Shown here: positions 9,029 to 18,053 of the stretch, one piece after another
Layout of the letters: every line of letters begins with the position of its first letter
How positions within the stretch are numbered: the stretch's first letter is position 1
NCBI RefSeq assembly: GCF_003585925.1
Contig: NZ_NRJH01000016.1
Location: 1 to 55,136 of the forward strand
Origin: Psittacicella melopsittaci
GTDB lineage: Bacteria > Pseudomonadota > Gammaproteobacteria > Enterobacterales > Psittacicellaceae
Direction of reading: 5' to 3'
Length of the DNA: 55,136 bases
Program-made: the position numbers and the translations under genes
Notes under the pieces: model-generated
What the model was told of the DNA's origin: nothing
The model's input: the letters and a program-made list of their open reading frames with translations, nothing else
Database searches by the model: none

Positions 9029-10612
9029 TTAGTGAGGTGAACCAAAGCGAGCTTGCATTTGTTTTTTTTGTAGCTTAATTGCTTTAATACGTAAGGCATG
9101 CATACGTGCTCCAGGAGCAGGATACAAGCGATTAAATAACAGCACTATGGCAAAGCCCACAAAAATTACTGCCGCATCAAAAAAGAGGAAAGTTTTCCCC
9201 ATGTATCTTGGTTCAAAACTAATAAAGAAAATTAAAATACTTGGAATAATAGTACGTAAACTTAAAAAGAGCGAGGAGGCAGTGCCCACCATATTGCTAT
9301 AGTCCATTAAGTAAATCGAAACTAGATTTGCATTTTGGAAGCCTGTAAATAAGGCATTAAACGTTTGAGCAACCACTAGCCCTATAGGTCCAAGGAAATA
9401 AAAGGCAACAATAAAGTTAACACTAGCACAGAGCACTTGAATTATTGTCGAAAGAACGAGAATTTTTTGTGGACTATGCTGTTTAACTAAAGTACCATTG
9501 AGCTTATTGGCAATAATAGTAAAGATAACGGGAAAAATTGAGTAGTAACCTAAATTTTGCGGAGAAATGCCATAGTCATTAATTAGCAGTGCCGAACATA
9601 AGGCAGTCCAAGCAAAGATAACTACTGCCATTAAGCCTCCAAGGCTCAAGCAAAGTAACGACTTAAAGTTAGTTAAAATAGTGGCATAGTTTTTTATAAT
9701 GGCACGTGGGTTAATTGGCTGTCTCCGACTTGGATCAAGAGTTTCTGGAATTTTGCGTAAAAAGCACAGTAAACCCAGAACACAAATTGCCGAAAGAATA
9801 TTAAAAATCCACTTCCAGCCCAAAGCAATTAAAACATAGCCCCCAAATAAAGGAGCAAAGGCTGGTGCCAGTAAAAAGAGAATCATTACCCAAGAGTTGT
9901 AGATAATGAAATTACGTGCCGAATAGCTATCGCGTAATATTGCCGTTGGCAGTAAACCAAAGCAACTAAAGACTACGCCCTGAAAAAAGCGAGCTGTTTG
10001 CAGTTGTCCGTAAGTTTGGGTATTAATAAAAATAAAGTTAATTAAAACGGCAAGGAGAGTACAAATAATAATTGATTTTTTGCGCCCAAAGCGATCGGTA
10101 AATGGACCCCATAAAAGCTGACCACAACCTAAACCTAAAAAGTAGGTGGCCGCCAGAGCTTGAATCTTAGCTAAAGAGACATTATACTCACTGGCAATTT
10201 CTAAAATTGCAGGATTGAAAGAAGTATTAGCTAGCCCTGGAGTAATCGAAACTATAGAAAGTAAAATTACCATAAAGTACGCCGAAGGTAATTTCTTTTG
10301 CAGAGCTTTTTGGTGTGGAGTTACCACATCATAACTAGAAACTTCTTGTTCTTTAACAGGGCGAGGATTTTTAGGTGCCCTAACTTCGCGCGGAGTAATT
10401 GCCGAGTTAACTTGGGGACTCTCGTGCTTTTGGGTTAGATAATCTTCTTGTTCTGGATCATCTTGATGATAATCCCAAAACAGATGTTTACCTCGTGCTG
10501 GACGTGAGGTGCGACGGGGAGAGCTTGACTTGGAGTCAGGCTCGGATGCTGGTGCCTCTGGTTCTTGACTAGCAAGAGACACTACTTTATATGATGATTT
10601 TTTCTCAGACAT
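9029..10612 (-). CDS. Bcr/CflA-type MFS multidrug exporter
   Basis: A 527-residue major-facilitator transporter. Residues about 110-510 contain the 12 predicted membrane segments. The N-terminal domain has the MFS loop-2/3 signature GQLLWGPFTDRFGRKKSI and a Bcr/CflA-like segment around QTARFFQGVVFSCFGLLPTAILRD, typical of drug:H+ antiporters (bicyclomycin, chloramphenicol and related). The first 105 residues are an unusual hydrophilic, Ser/Pro/Arg-rich cytosolic extension not found in ordinary Bcr (about 396 residues). No neighbouring resistance genes or regulator are visible. Substrate unknown. The ATG at 10612 gives the longest frame; a later start near the first membrane helix would remove the odd extension, but I see no better ribosome-binding site there. 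Confidence 0.85.
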   Translation of the reverse strand: MSEKKSSYKVVSLASQEPEAPASEPDSKSSSPRRTSRPARGKHLFWDYHQDDPEQEDYLTQKHESPQVNSAITPREVRAPKNPRPVKEQEVSSYDVVTPHQKALQKKLPSAYFMVILLSIVSITPGLANTSFNPAILEIASEYNVSLAKIQALAATYFLGLGCGQLLWGPFTDRFGRKKSIIICTLLAVLINFIFINTQTYGQLQTARFFQGVVFSCFGLLPTAILRDSYSARNFIIYNSWVMILFLLAPAFAPLFGGYVLIALGWKWIFNILSAICVLGLLCFLRKIPETLDPSRRQPINPRAIIKNYATILTNFKSLLCLSLGGLMAVVIFAWTALCSALLINDYGISPQNLGYYSIFPVIFTIIANKLNGTLVKQHSPQKILVLSTIIQVLCASVNFIVAFYFLGPIGLVVAQTFNALFTGFQNANLVSIYLMDYSNMVGTASSLFLSLRTIIPSILIFFISFEPRYMGKTFLFFDAAVIFVGFAIVLLFNRLYPAPGARMHALRIKAIKLQKKQMQARFGSPH

Positions 10613-10780
10613 AAACCTATTAATCTTTATATTTACTCTCTAGGTTTACGGGAAGTTGGAAATTTGCACGTATATAGACAATTTCCTAAAAAGAGGCATA
10701 TATCTGCAAACTTGAGCAACTAAGCGTAAGCCAACTGGCTATATTATACGACAAAAATCATTTAATTGGGCAACCTCTTG

Positions 10781-10786
10781 TATAAT
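10781..10786 (+). promoter_or_regulatory. Possible -10 element of the orphan gene
   Basis: TATAAT 28 bp before the ATG at 10815; no recognisable -35 at 16-18 bp. The same CTTGTATAATA(TA)GACA context recurs before ubiX (32814-32828), which supports it as a genuine promoter style in this genome. Confidence 0.5.
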
Positions 10787-10814
10787 AGACATAAAAATAA
10801 TCAGCAAAAAGTAT

Positions 10815-13800
10815 ATGGCTAAAACAATTTTTTCTCCCACTGAAGATCCACTTAAAAGTATAGATCTTCCCCAGGGAATAAGTTACACCCAGCTCATGTC
10901 TCACCTTAAGCTCATGCTGGAGTTAAGAAAATATCTATGGGATAACTTAAGTCCAGATTTACGCACATATGTAGGGCAAGATCTGGGCATTAAACATACT
11001 TTGAGTATTGAAAGCTTAATTAGTCCTAAGCTCGCGTTTAATACTCAAGGGCAAATTAGTCAGATAAATCTCTATTATTACTTTGGTTCTTTAACCACCA
11101 TGCTCGAGCCAAGATTAAAGCACTTATTAAAGCAACTGGGGCAAGAGCGAGCTTTTTTACGTTTACAGGATACGCCGATAGTTACTTATGTGCGTTCGGA
11201 TCTCTATGCCCAAGCGCAAAACTCTGATAGTGAGTTAACACGGCAAGATAATAGTCATATCAATAATTATTATTATGCTCAAGCTTTAAATCGTCGCCTC
11301 AATAATGAACAGTATCGCCAAATGCTAGGCTTAGATAGCCAAGCTTTTGCACAACTAGTGGGCGTAGAAGGCAGTTTAGAAACAGCTTTACAAAAAAGAG
11401 AGCGAGATTTACAAGCTAATGTTCTCGATTTAGAAAATCCTGAACTAGCAGCCCAAATAGATGCCTATCTCGAAGAGCAAGTCGAAGATAAACTTCTCTA
11501 TCAAGAGGCACAAGAGTTTGTTAGTCAAAAGCCTGGAACCCAAATAAGTCGTGAGCAATTAAAAACGCAACTTTTTTGGCAAATGCTCGAAGAGGCGATT
11601 AAGGAGGGGGATAACTCCGCCTTAGCTGCTCGAGTAAGAGCCAAATATGAGCAACGTAAGTATCAGCCTGAATATAAACCTATTATTAGTGATCAACAGC
11701 CAGTAGATATAGTTGCACAAAGAGAACAAAATCAACGCTTACGGCAACTACGCGAGCAAGAAATTAAACTTAATAACAGCTTGCAAGAAATAAAAGGGCA
11801 AGTAAGAAAGCAGCTTACGCGTCGCGTACAAGAAATCTTTTTAGTGGCTCTAGCTGAATTTAAACTCGACTATTGGAAAAACTTTTACCAGCAATACTAT
11901 AGTCGCTATTTAGCTGCCCAAGAAAATTCACAAACGCCTTTGGCACAAGAGATTCTCGCTTTATTTAAACGCCCTCTTGATTTACAAATTCTCGGCAACT
12001 TTAGTTTAGCTAAGTATCAAGCTCAGTTAACTATAGGGGCTACAAGTATTGCCTATGAGCAAGACCTTGGCGAGTTTGTCCAGCAAAGTTTAACTAATGC
12101 TACAACCTTGTTTAATCTTTACCAAACTCTTTGCCCTGATGATCAATTTCCATATTGGGAATATGTTCTAGACAAGGTTCTTGTTTGTTGTAACTGGAGT
12201 GAGTTTTTTAGTCACTATTGGGAAACTAAACTTTTTCCTGCTTTTATGCCCGAATTAGTTTTAGATGGTAATTGTGACAGTATTGCCGAGTATAACCAAC
12301 GTTATAAGCTATATGAGCAAGGAGAGTTAGAGTTAGCTTCGCCATTAACTCCTGAACAACAAGCTCAAGAGTTTGCCCGTTGGCAAAATATTATTGCTCA
12401 TAATCAACAGCAAGAGTTTACTCGCCAAGGCATAGCTCAAGCCTTACAAAAGCCCGAGTGGCAAAAATATAAAGAGCAACTTGAGCATTTTGCCAGTAAT
12501 ACTCCTGAGCAAGCAAAAGAGGCAAAACCAACGCCAGAGAATGCTCCAAGTGCTGCCGACTGGGATGAGCTTTTAGCTAAACTTGTAGCTAATAATGCCC
12601 AAGCCCAAGAGAACGAGCTAGCTAACAAGGCTAAGTCCCAGTTAGAGGCTAAGGCTAAAGAGCAAAGTAAGCCCGAGCTCGAAGACAAACCCGAGCAACA
12701 AAGACAAGCTAATAAAGAACTTGATTTAGATTATTGGCGTCACTTACAACTTAGCGAACGCGTCCAATTGCAAAGTAACAAGGATCTGCCTTTTTATGCT
12801 CAAGGAGCCCAAAGCGAACAAGCCTATGCTACTATTAGTGAGCTTATAAAAGAGCAAGAGAAAGAACTTTTACGTTGTCATTATGTTGACTATAGTGATC
12901 CTAGTTTACCAAAAGAGCTAGTTAAACAACTAGTGCGAGAGAAAAATGCTTATCTTCTTGCTCTGGCACGTGGCTATAACCCAGCTTACTCTTTAGTGCG
13001 CATGCAAAATAAGTTTCTTGAACGCTTGGTTCGCCTCAAACGTCGTATTAGCAATTATTTTGTTTTTCTTAAAGATCTAGCCAAAGACTTGCCTGTTTCT
13101 TTATTAATGCACGATGAGCAAGCTCCTTATATCGGCAAAATGGGTATGACTCTTGCCTTACAAAAAGAGCATAATCAACTCCAGAGCCAAGAAACTACCG
13201 CACCTGCCGAGCAAGTAATTAAAGCAACGGTTGAGCAAAGATATGCTAAACGCCAGCGTTTATTTGTGCAAGAGCAAGTTGAGAAATACCTCAAGTATTT
13301 ACAACGTCAAGCTCGCCTGCAACAACGCCAAGAGTTAATTACTTCTTTTTATGATCAAGCTCAAGCTCAGCTTGCTCCTAGCCAAGCCAAAGAGGCACAA
13401 GGCTTACGCAAGCAAATTCAAAAAGAAACAAAAAAATATCTCAAGCTTCTCGAGCCAGTCTTTGCTCAACTTTATCAAGAGTATAAACTTGCTCCCGCTT
13501 GGCAAGAGTTTACTTTTGATTTGCTGCAAGTAAGAGCCGAGTTAATTCAACATCAAGTGCCGTTAACTCGCATTTTTGAAGTAAGTGCTAGATTAAATCA
13601 GCATGATCATCCGCTAATTGTCCAGCTCTTTACTCTTATTGAGCAATATGAAGCTCTGCTTGGTTTAACTAACGAGCAAGAATATTATGTAGCTCCTCAG
13701 TCTGAGGTTGCAGCAAGTAGTGAGCCAAGTGATGACAATTTTCTTGCTTGGGTGCAAGAGCGTCAAGCCAAAGCACAACAGCAGTATCAGCAGTTTAGTA

Positions 13801-14654
13801 AACTGGTGCAAGGCTTAGCAATTCAACAACTCAAAGTTGAACAAAAGCAATTGCAACAACAAATTCAGCAGGTTAAAGGCAAAGCTCCAAAAGAGCAAGC
13901 TAAGCTAATTGTACCTCAAGTTCAGGGTGAAGCTAAGGCTCATCTTTCTCTAGCAGGAGAAAACCTCTTGCAAAAAGCAACTTGGAAAAAACCTCCAGCT
14001 CCTAGCGAGGCTTTAAGACAAATGGCACGCTTACAACGCCAACTTGCCCAAGAGCCCGAGCTCGAGTTAAGCCCAGAACTGATACAAATGTATGAGCAGT
14101 TGCTTTTACATCCTGAGCAAATAGAAGGACACGAAGAATGGGTAACTGAGTACTTACCTTCAACAGGAGTTGAGGGGCAAGTTGGACTAGCCTATTATTT
14201 AAGTCCAAGTGAGCTAGAAGAGTTTAGCTTAGAAGAGTCAGAGCCTGAGCAATCCTTAGCAGAGCAACAGGACTTGCCTCTGCTCAAGCAAAGAGCTAAC
14301 TTTAGTTCGCTCTATGAGTATAAACGGCAAAAAGCAAGTCAAACGGCTCCTGATCGTAACTTCCCTAAAGTAAGTGCCTATGACCTTGAGCCCGAGCAAG
14401 TAACCAATCTTGCTAGCGCTACTTCTTTTGCACACTTGCAACAGCAAGTGCAAGAGAAAATCTCGCAAACTTGGCAAGCTAAGCCTGCACTTAGTGCCGA
14501 GCAACTTGCCGAGCAAAAAGCCTCTATCCACGCCAAACATGCCCAAAGACGCCAACGCAGTGAGTTATTTGTGCAACAAATGGAACAAGAGGATTTAGAA
14601 GCTCAAGCCCAAAAACTGCAGGGAAAAAGAAAAAGAAATGACCCAGAGGATTAA
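10815..14654 (+). CDS. Large Gln/Glu-rich orphan protein, function unknown
   Basis: 1279 residues, no signal peptide, no membrane segment and no motif I can recognise. The N-terminal 130 residues look globular. A Trp/Tyr-rich block (about 355-490, with Cys pair VCCNW) may be a folded domain. About 570-650 is an Ala/Glu/Lys-rich linker. The rest is predominantly helical with heptad-like Leu/Gln patterns (about 270-330, 850-930, 1010-1080), and the tail is very basic-acidic (GKRKRNDPED). Codon use (many CAA, GAG-CAA, TTA/CTC) fits the neighbours, so recent transfer is not obvious. It stands alone with its own -10 box and terminator between divergent/convergent neighbours. A cytosolic scaffold or structural coiled-coil protein is the most that can be suggested. 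Confidence 0.85.
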   Translation: MAKTIFSPTEDPLKSIDLPQGISYTQLMSHLKLMLELRKYLWDNLSPDLRTYVGQDLGIKHTLSIESLISPKLAFNTQGQISQINLYYYFGSLTTMLEPRLKHLLKQLGQERAFLRLQDTPIVTYVRSDLYAQAQNSDSELTRQDNSHINNYYYAQALNRRLNNEQYRQMLGLDSQAFAQLVGVEGSLETALQKRERDLQANVLDLENPELAAQIDAYLEEQVEDKLLYQEAQEFVSQKPGTQISREQLKTQLFWQMLEEAIKEGDNSALAARVRAKYEQRKYQPEYKPIISDQQPVDIVAQREQNQRLRQLREQEIKLNNSLQEIKGQVRKQLTRRVQEIFLVALAEFKLDYWKNFYQQYYSRYLAAQENSQTPLAQEILALFKRPLDLQILGNFSLAKYQAQLTIGATSIAYEQDLGEFVQQSLTNATTLFNLYQTLCPDDQFPYWEYVLDKVLVCCNWSEFFSHYWETKLFPAFMPELVLDGNCDSIAEYNQRYKLYEQGELELASPLTPEQQAQEFARWQNIIAHNQQQEFTRQGIAQALQKPEWQKYKEQLEHFASNTPEQAKEAKPTPENAPSAADWDELLAKLVANNAQAQENELANKAKSQLEAKAKEQSKPELEDKPEQQRQANKELDLDYWRHLQLSERVQLQSNKDLPFYAQGAQSEQAYATISELIKEQEKELLRCHYVDYSDPSLPKELVKQLVREKNAYLLALARGYNPAYSLVRMQNKFLERLVRLKRRISNYFVFLKDLAKDLPVSLLMHDEQAPYIGKMGMTLALQKEHNQLQSQETTAPAEQVIKATVEQRYAKRQRLFVQEQVEKYLKYLQRQARLQQRQELITSFYDQAQAQLAPSQAKEAQGLRKQIQKETKKYLKLLEPVFAQLYQEYKLAPAWQEFTFDLLQVRAELIQHQVPLTRIFEVSARLNQHDHPLIVQLFTLIEQYEALLGLTNEQEYYVAPQSEVAASSEPSDDNFLAWVQERQAKAQQQYQQFSKLVQGLAIQQLKVEQKQLQQQIQQVKGKAPKEQAKLIVPQVQGEAKAHLSLAGENLLQKATWKKPPAPSEALRQMARLQRQLAQEPELELSPELIQMYEQLLLHPEQIEGHEEWVTEYLPSTGVEGQVGLAYYLSPSELEEFSLEESEPEQSLAEQQDLPLLKQRANFSSLYEYKRQKASQTAPDRNFPKVSAYDLEPEQVTNLASATSFAHLQQQVQEKISQTWQAKPALSAEQLAEQKASIHAKHAQRRQRSELFVQQMEQEDLEAQAQKLQGKRKRNDPED

Positions 14655-14672
14655 CCTCTAGGTCATTTTTTT
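14637..14672. terminator. Bidirectional terminator between the orphan gene and lolE
   Basis: Stem AATGACC(C)AGAGG / CCTCTAGGTCATT with the orphan gene's TAA in the loop, followed by a seven-T run on +. On the minus strand the same hairpin sits right after the lolE stop. Confidence 0.8.
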
Positions 14673-16053
14673 AGGCTAAATATTTAATATCAACTTTATT
14701 TTTATTGGTAAGCAGACTAGTTAAGTAAGCAGTGAGCAGAGATACCGCAATAATAGCAGTTGCGGTAATGAGCATATTGCTTACTTTAAGGTCAACTGGA
14801 ATATAGTCAATAAAGTAGTTAGCAGCACTAATTACTTCAACGCCCGAGCTTAGTAACCAGTGACTAATAAACTCTAAAGCTAAACTTAAGAGCACACCAA
14901 GGAGCATCCCTATAATAACTGCGTGCCCCGAAAGAATGAGGCTATAGAGCACAAAGATTTGATGGATTTGTCCGCGTCCTAATCCTACAGCTTGAAGGCT
15001 AGTAATGGATTTTTTCTTATCACGAATTTGAATTAGGATCGCACAAATTACATTAAAGCCCGCCAGAGTTACCACAAAAATTAAGCCCAGATTAAGCAGT
15101 GACTTAATCATCGGAATATCGTGATAGATATTAGGATAGATTTGTCCCCAAGAACTATAGTTTAGAGCTTGGTCACTAAGCCAACCTTGGTAAGGAGTAA
15201 TTCTCAGGACATCAGGATTAGTTAAGCGAATTTGAAAAGCATTAGCTATTTCTTGGGGGCTTAACTGACAATTACTGGCATTAGTAATTTGTCCTTGTGA
15301 ATCCACTTGCGGACGCGTACAACTTGGGTCAACTATTTGACTGGCGTCATAAATATTAAATAACGCAAGTTCTTTATCAAAAACCCCTTGCGAATCAACA
15401 ATCCCCGTTACCATAAAGTAAAAGTTTTGTTCGAGGTTGTTATTATCCCCAAAAAGATACAGACGCACAAAAGAACCTACTTCAACTTGTAAAGCTTGAG
15501 CCAGTTGTTTACCCAGTAAAATACTTGGGGCATTTAAATACTCACTAAAGTTTTGTTCGCCATTAATTTGGGCAAGAATTTTAGCTTTAGGGAGTAAAAG
15601 CTCTTGTCCTTGGGGATCCAAGCTCGAGCTTAGTAAGGTTTGGAGTCCGCCTTGCTCTTGGACATAGTCACCTAAAGAGCTCACTTGAGCATAGTTATGC
15701 GGATCAACCGCAAAAGCTTGAATCACTCTTTTTTGCGGACCATTTTCAATGAGCACGGTGCGAGAAACAAGAGGACTTATAGCCTCGACATTAGTAAAGC
15801 GTTTTAACTCTTGTTCGAGTTTTTCTCCTTCAGCAAAAGGTTGCTGATTTGGGGTATACACCAAAGCTTGCGGAATTAAATTTAAAAACTTGTCGTGTAG
15901 TTGCTTATCAAAGCCATTAATTACGGCATTGGTCATAATTAAAATGGCTATCCCCAAGATAATTCCGAGTTTGGTTAAGCGATTGATAAAGGAAAGAACC
16001 CGAATATTAGATTTAAAAGTATAAAAACGCCAAGCAATTTTACTAATTAGCAT
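14671..16053 (-). CDS. lolE: Lipoprotein-releasing ABC permease LolE
   Basis: A 460-residue permease of the LolCDE complex that extracts mature outer-membrane lipoproteins from the inner membrane and hands them to LolA. Start ATG 16053 is chosen over longer frames because it has a GGGAGA ribosome-binding site 10 nt upstream (inside lolD) and matches the family N-terminus (IAWRFYTFKSN, then a first membrane helix). It overlaps the lolD stop by 11 nt. The arrangement is one N-terminal helix (about 30-50, ending NAVINGF, like the NGFERE of LolC/E), a large periplasmic domain, and three C-terminal helices (FtsX/MacB fold). Assigned LolE by position after lolD and by the NGFDKQLHDKFLNLIPQ segment. 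LolC and LolE are close paralogues, so the labels could be swapped. Confidence 0.82.
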   Translation of the reverse strand: MLISKIAWRFYTFKSNIRVLSFINRLTKLGIILGIAILIMTNAVINGFDKQLHDKFLNLIPQALVYTPNQQPFAEGEKLEQELKRFTNVEAISPLVSRTVLIENGPQKRVIQAFAVDPHNYAQVSSLGDYVQEQGGLQTLLSSSLDPQGQELLLPKAKILAQINGEQNFSEYLNAPSILLGKQLAQALQVEVGSFVRLYLFGDNNNLEQNFYFMVTGIVDSQGVFDKELALFNIYDASQIVDPSCTRPQVDSQGQITNASNCQLSPQEIANAFQIRLTNPDVLRITPYQGWLSDQALNYSSWGQIYPNIYHDIPMIKSLLNLGLIFVVTLAGFNVICAILIQIRDKKKSITSLQAVGLGRGQIHQIFVLYSLILSGHAVIIGMLLGVLLSLALEFISHWLLSSGVEVISAANYFIDYIPVDLKVSNMLITATAIIAVSLLTAYLTSLLTNKNKVDIKYLA

Positions 16054-16759
16054 AGGCTTTAATTCTCCCATTATCGAGCTGCCAACGTTGAGGCATGCTT
16101 TGGGCAATTTCAGGATCATGGGTTACAAGTAAAATACTTGTCGCAAAGTCACGGCTAATTTGGCTAATAAGCTTCATCACCTCGCTTGCTGTTTCTTGAT
16201 CCAGATTTCCTGTAGGCTCATCGGCTAAAATTAATTGCGGATTATTAATTAATGCTCGAGCTATGGCTACCCTTTGTCTTTCCCCACCCGAAAGTTGTTC
16301 CGGATAGTGATTAATGCGCTCTTTTAGTCCCATATACTCTAAAAGTTGGTAAGCTCGCTCTTTGGCAGGGGCTAAAGGAAAATTACCTATTTGAGCTGGT
16401 AAAAGCACATTTTCAAGAGCAGTAAAGTCAGGTAAAAGATTATGAAACTGAAAGATAAAACCTATACTTTTATTACGCAGTTGATTAATTTGCTTAGCTG
16501 ACATTTGGGCAAGATCTTGACCTTGCCAAAAGATAGTTTGCGGTGCAACTTGCTCAAAACCTGCAAGTAAATACAAGAGCGAAGACTTACCATTTCCTGA
16601 TCTACCTACCAGAGAAATTTGTTCTCCTGCCTCTATGGAAAAGCTTAAGTCAGAAAAGATAATGGTTTTATTTTCTTCAGGAGCAATAGGACCATGACTA
16701 ACCTGAGCCTGGTTGTTTTTATAAGCTAACGAAAGATTTTTTACTTCTAGAATAGGCAT
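16043..16759 (-). CDS. lolD: Lipoprotein-releasing ABC ATPase LolD
   Basis: 238 residues (E. coli 233), the ATPase of LolCDE. Start ATG 16759 ([13 protein letters not shown]) fits the family; a longer upstream frame would run into lolC. Walker [10 protein letters not shown] (about 52-60), signature [19 protein letters not shown] (about 155), Walker [13 protein letters not shown] and switch LLVTHD are all intact. Only two bases separate it from the lolC stop (TAA-CT-ATG), so translational coupling is likely. It overlaps lolE at its 3' end. Confidence 0.95.
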   Translation of the reverse strand: MPILEVKNLSLAYKNNQAQVSHGPIAPEENKTIIFSDLSFSIEAGEQISLVGRSGNGKSSLLYLLAGFEQVAPQTIFWQGQDLAQMSAKQINQLRNKSIGFIFQFHNLLPDFTALENVLLPAQIGNFPLAPAKERAYQLLEYMGLKERINHYPEQLSGGERQRVAIARALINNPQLILADEPTGNLDQETASEVMKLISQISRDFATSILLVTHDPEIAQSMPQRWQLDNGRIKAYAN

Positions 16760-16761
16760 AG

Positions 16762-18051
16762 TTAACGTAAAACTTGTGCAGGGCGAATGCGAATAATAAA
16801 GTAAGCTGCAATTGCCGTGGTAAGAAAAATTATTGCGGTACAACCCAGATAAACCAGAGCAAGACTCAAGTAATCAGGCACCAGCGGGATAGTTAAATTG
16901 AGATAAACATTGTAGCTTGACCAAAAATAACTTGCCAAGATAAAAAGAACAAGGCTAATGAGGTTGCCTCGCCATAGCAGACCAAGGATCATGGTCAAGA
17001 ACACCAGATTTATTTTTCCTGGTTGCATGCCTAAAACATTGAGCACGGCAATATCGCGATCTTTTTCGACAATAATAAAACTAAAGGTAATTAAGCAACT
17101 TAAAATAGCAATAATAATTAACAGAGAAGTTAAGGTTGTAGTTACTTGCCCTTCAGTTTTTATTGAGTTAAAGAGTACGGCAAGGCTCTGACGCCAATCA
17201 CTAGCGGCTATCACCTGTAATTGCTCTCCTTCTCCTTGATCTTTGCCATAAGTATAGTTACCTTGAGCTTCTAAGCCTAGGTATTTGGCTAATTTAGGCA
17301 TTAAAGTCTCAATTTCGAGAGCATCCTTGAGAAAGAGGTTTACTCGGGTAACATTGCGTTCGAGATTTAAGCGACTTATATCGTAAATATTACTATACCA
17401 AGTAGTGTTTTGCCCTTGATCTTGATAAATATAAGCAATAGTAAACTGACGCATTACGGGCATAAAGCCAGTAGGTAAATAAGTTGATTTTTCACTATTG
17501 ATTAAAGTTACTTGATCCCCTACTGAGAGAAAATACTCACGTGCCGTTTGCTCGGAAATAGCCAGTTCATACTTACCTGCTTCGAGCGGTAAATTGGCTA
17601 CTTCAGGCGGAAAGTTTTGCACAGGATTACTGCTCGAATTTAGCACCTCACGACTTTGGGGATTAGTATTATCCAGACCAAAAACCTGAGCTTCGACTAG
17701 CGTATTCCTTACTTGAATAAAAAACTTGCCCCCCGCATAGAGAGTAATTTGATTGAGCTCCGAGCTAATGGGGCTTTGTTTAATAAGGTTAAAAGCCTGT
17801 TGAGCCTCGGGGCTAGCTTGCCCATTAAGCGTCAAAGGTTGATTAAAAGTTAAAATAACTTGCGGCGTATAGTTGAGCAATCTCTCTTTTTGAAATTGCT
17901 GCATAGAGTTTAATACCGTAGTAATAAAGGCAATAGCCAAGGTAGCTAAGACAAAGGCTATTACCGAGAGGGAGTAGCTCACCCGTGTAAAACGGGTGCG
18001 ACGTACTGACTTACTAAATCTACGGCTTAAAAGAAAAATAGGCGATGCCAT
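16762..18051 (-). CDS. lolC: Lipoprotein-releasing ABC permease LolC
   Basis: 429 residues with FtsX/MacB-type permease topology: helix near 25-48, a large periplasmic domain (about 60-280), and three helices near 300-425. First permease of the recB-lolC-lolD-lolE cluster, hence LolC by E. coli order. Sequence is divergent: the usual N-terminal GLRY/NGFERE signature is replaced by NSMQQFQKERLLNYTPQ. The start ATG is two bases after the recB stop, with the same TAA-CT-ATG junction as lolC-lolD. Confidence 0.78.
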   Translation of the reverse strand: MASPIFLLSRRFSKSVRRTRFTRVSYSLSVIAFVLATLAIAFITTVLNSMQQFQKERLLNYTPQVILTFNQPLTLNGQASPEAQQAFNLIKQSPISSELNQITLYAGGKFFIQVRNTLVEAQVFGLDNTNPQSREVLNSSSNPVQNFPPEVANLPLEAGKYELAISEQTAREYFLSVGDQVTLINSEKSTYLPTGFMPVMRQFTIAYIYQDQGQNTTWYSNIYDISRLNLERNVTRVNLFLKDALEIETLMPKLAKYLGLEAQGNYTYGKDQGEGEQLQVIAASDWRQSLAVLFNSIKTEGQVTTTLTSLLIIIAILSCLITFSFIIVEKDRDIAVLNVLGMQPGKINLVFLTMILGLLWRGNLISLVLFILASYFWSSYNVYLNLTIPLVPDYLSLALVYLGCTAIIFLTTAIAAYFIIRIRPAQVLR

Positions 18052-18053
18052 AG

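Noticed and set aside
16043..16843. Longer LolD starting at 16843
   Set aside because: The extra 28 residues translate the 3' end of lolC in another frame; the family N-terminus begins at the ATG at 16759, two bases after the lolC stop.
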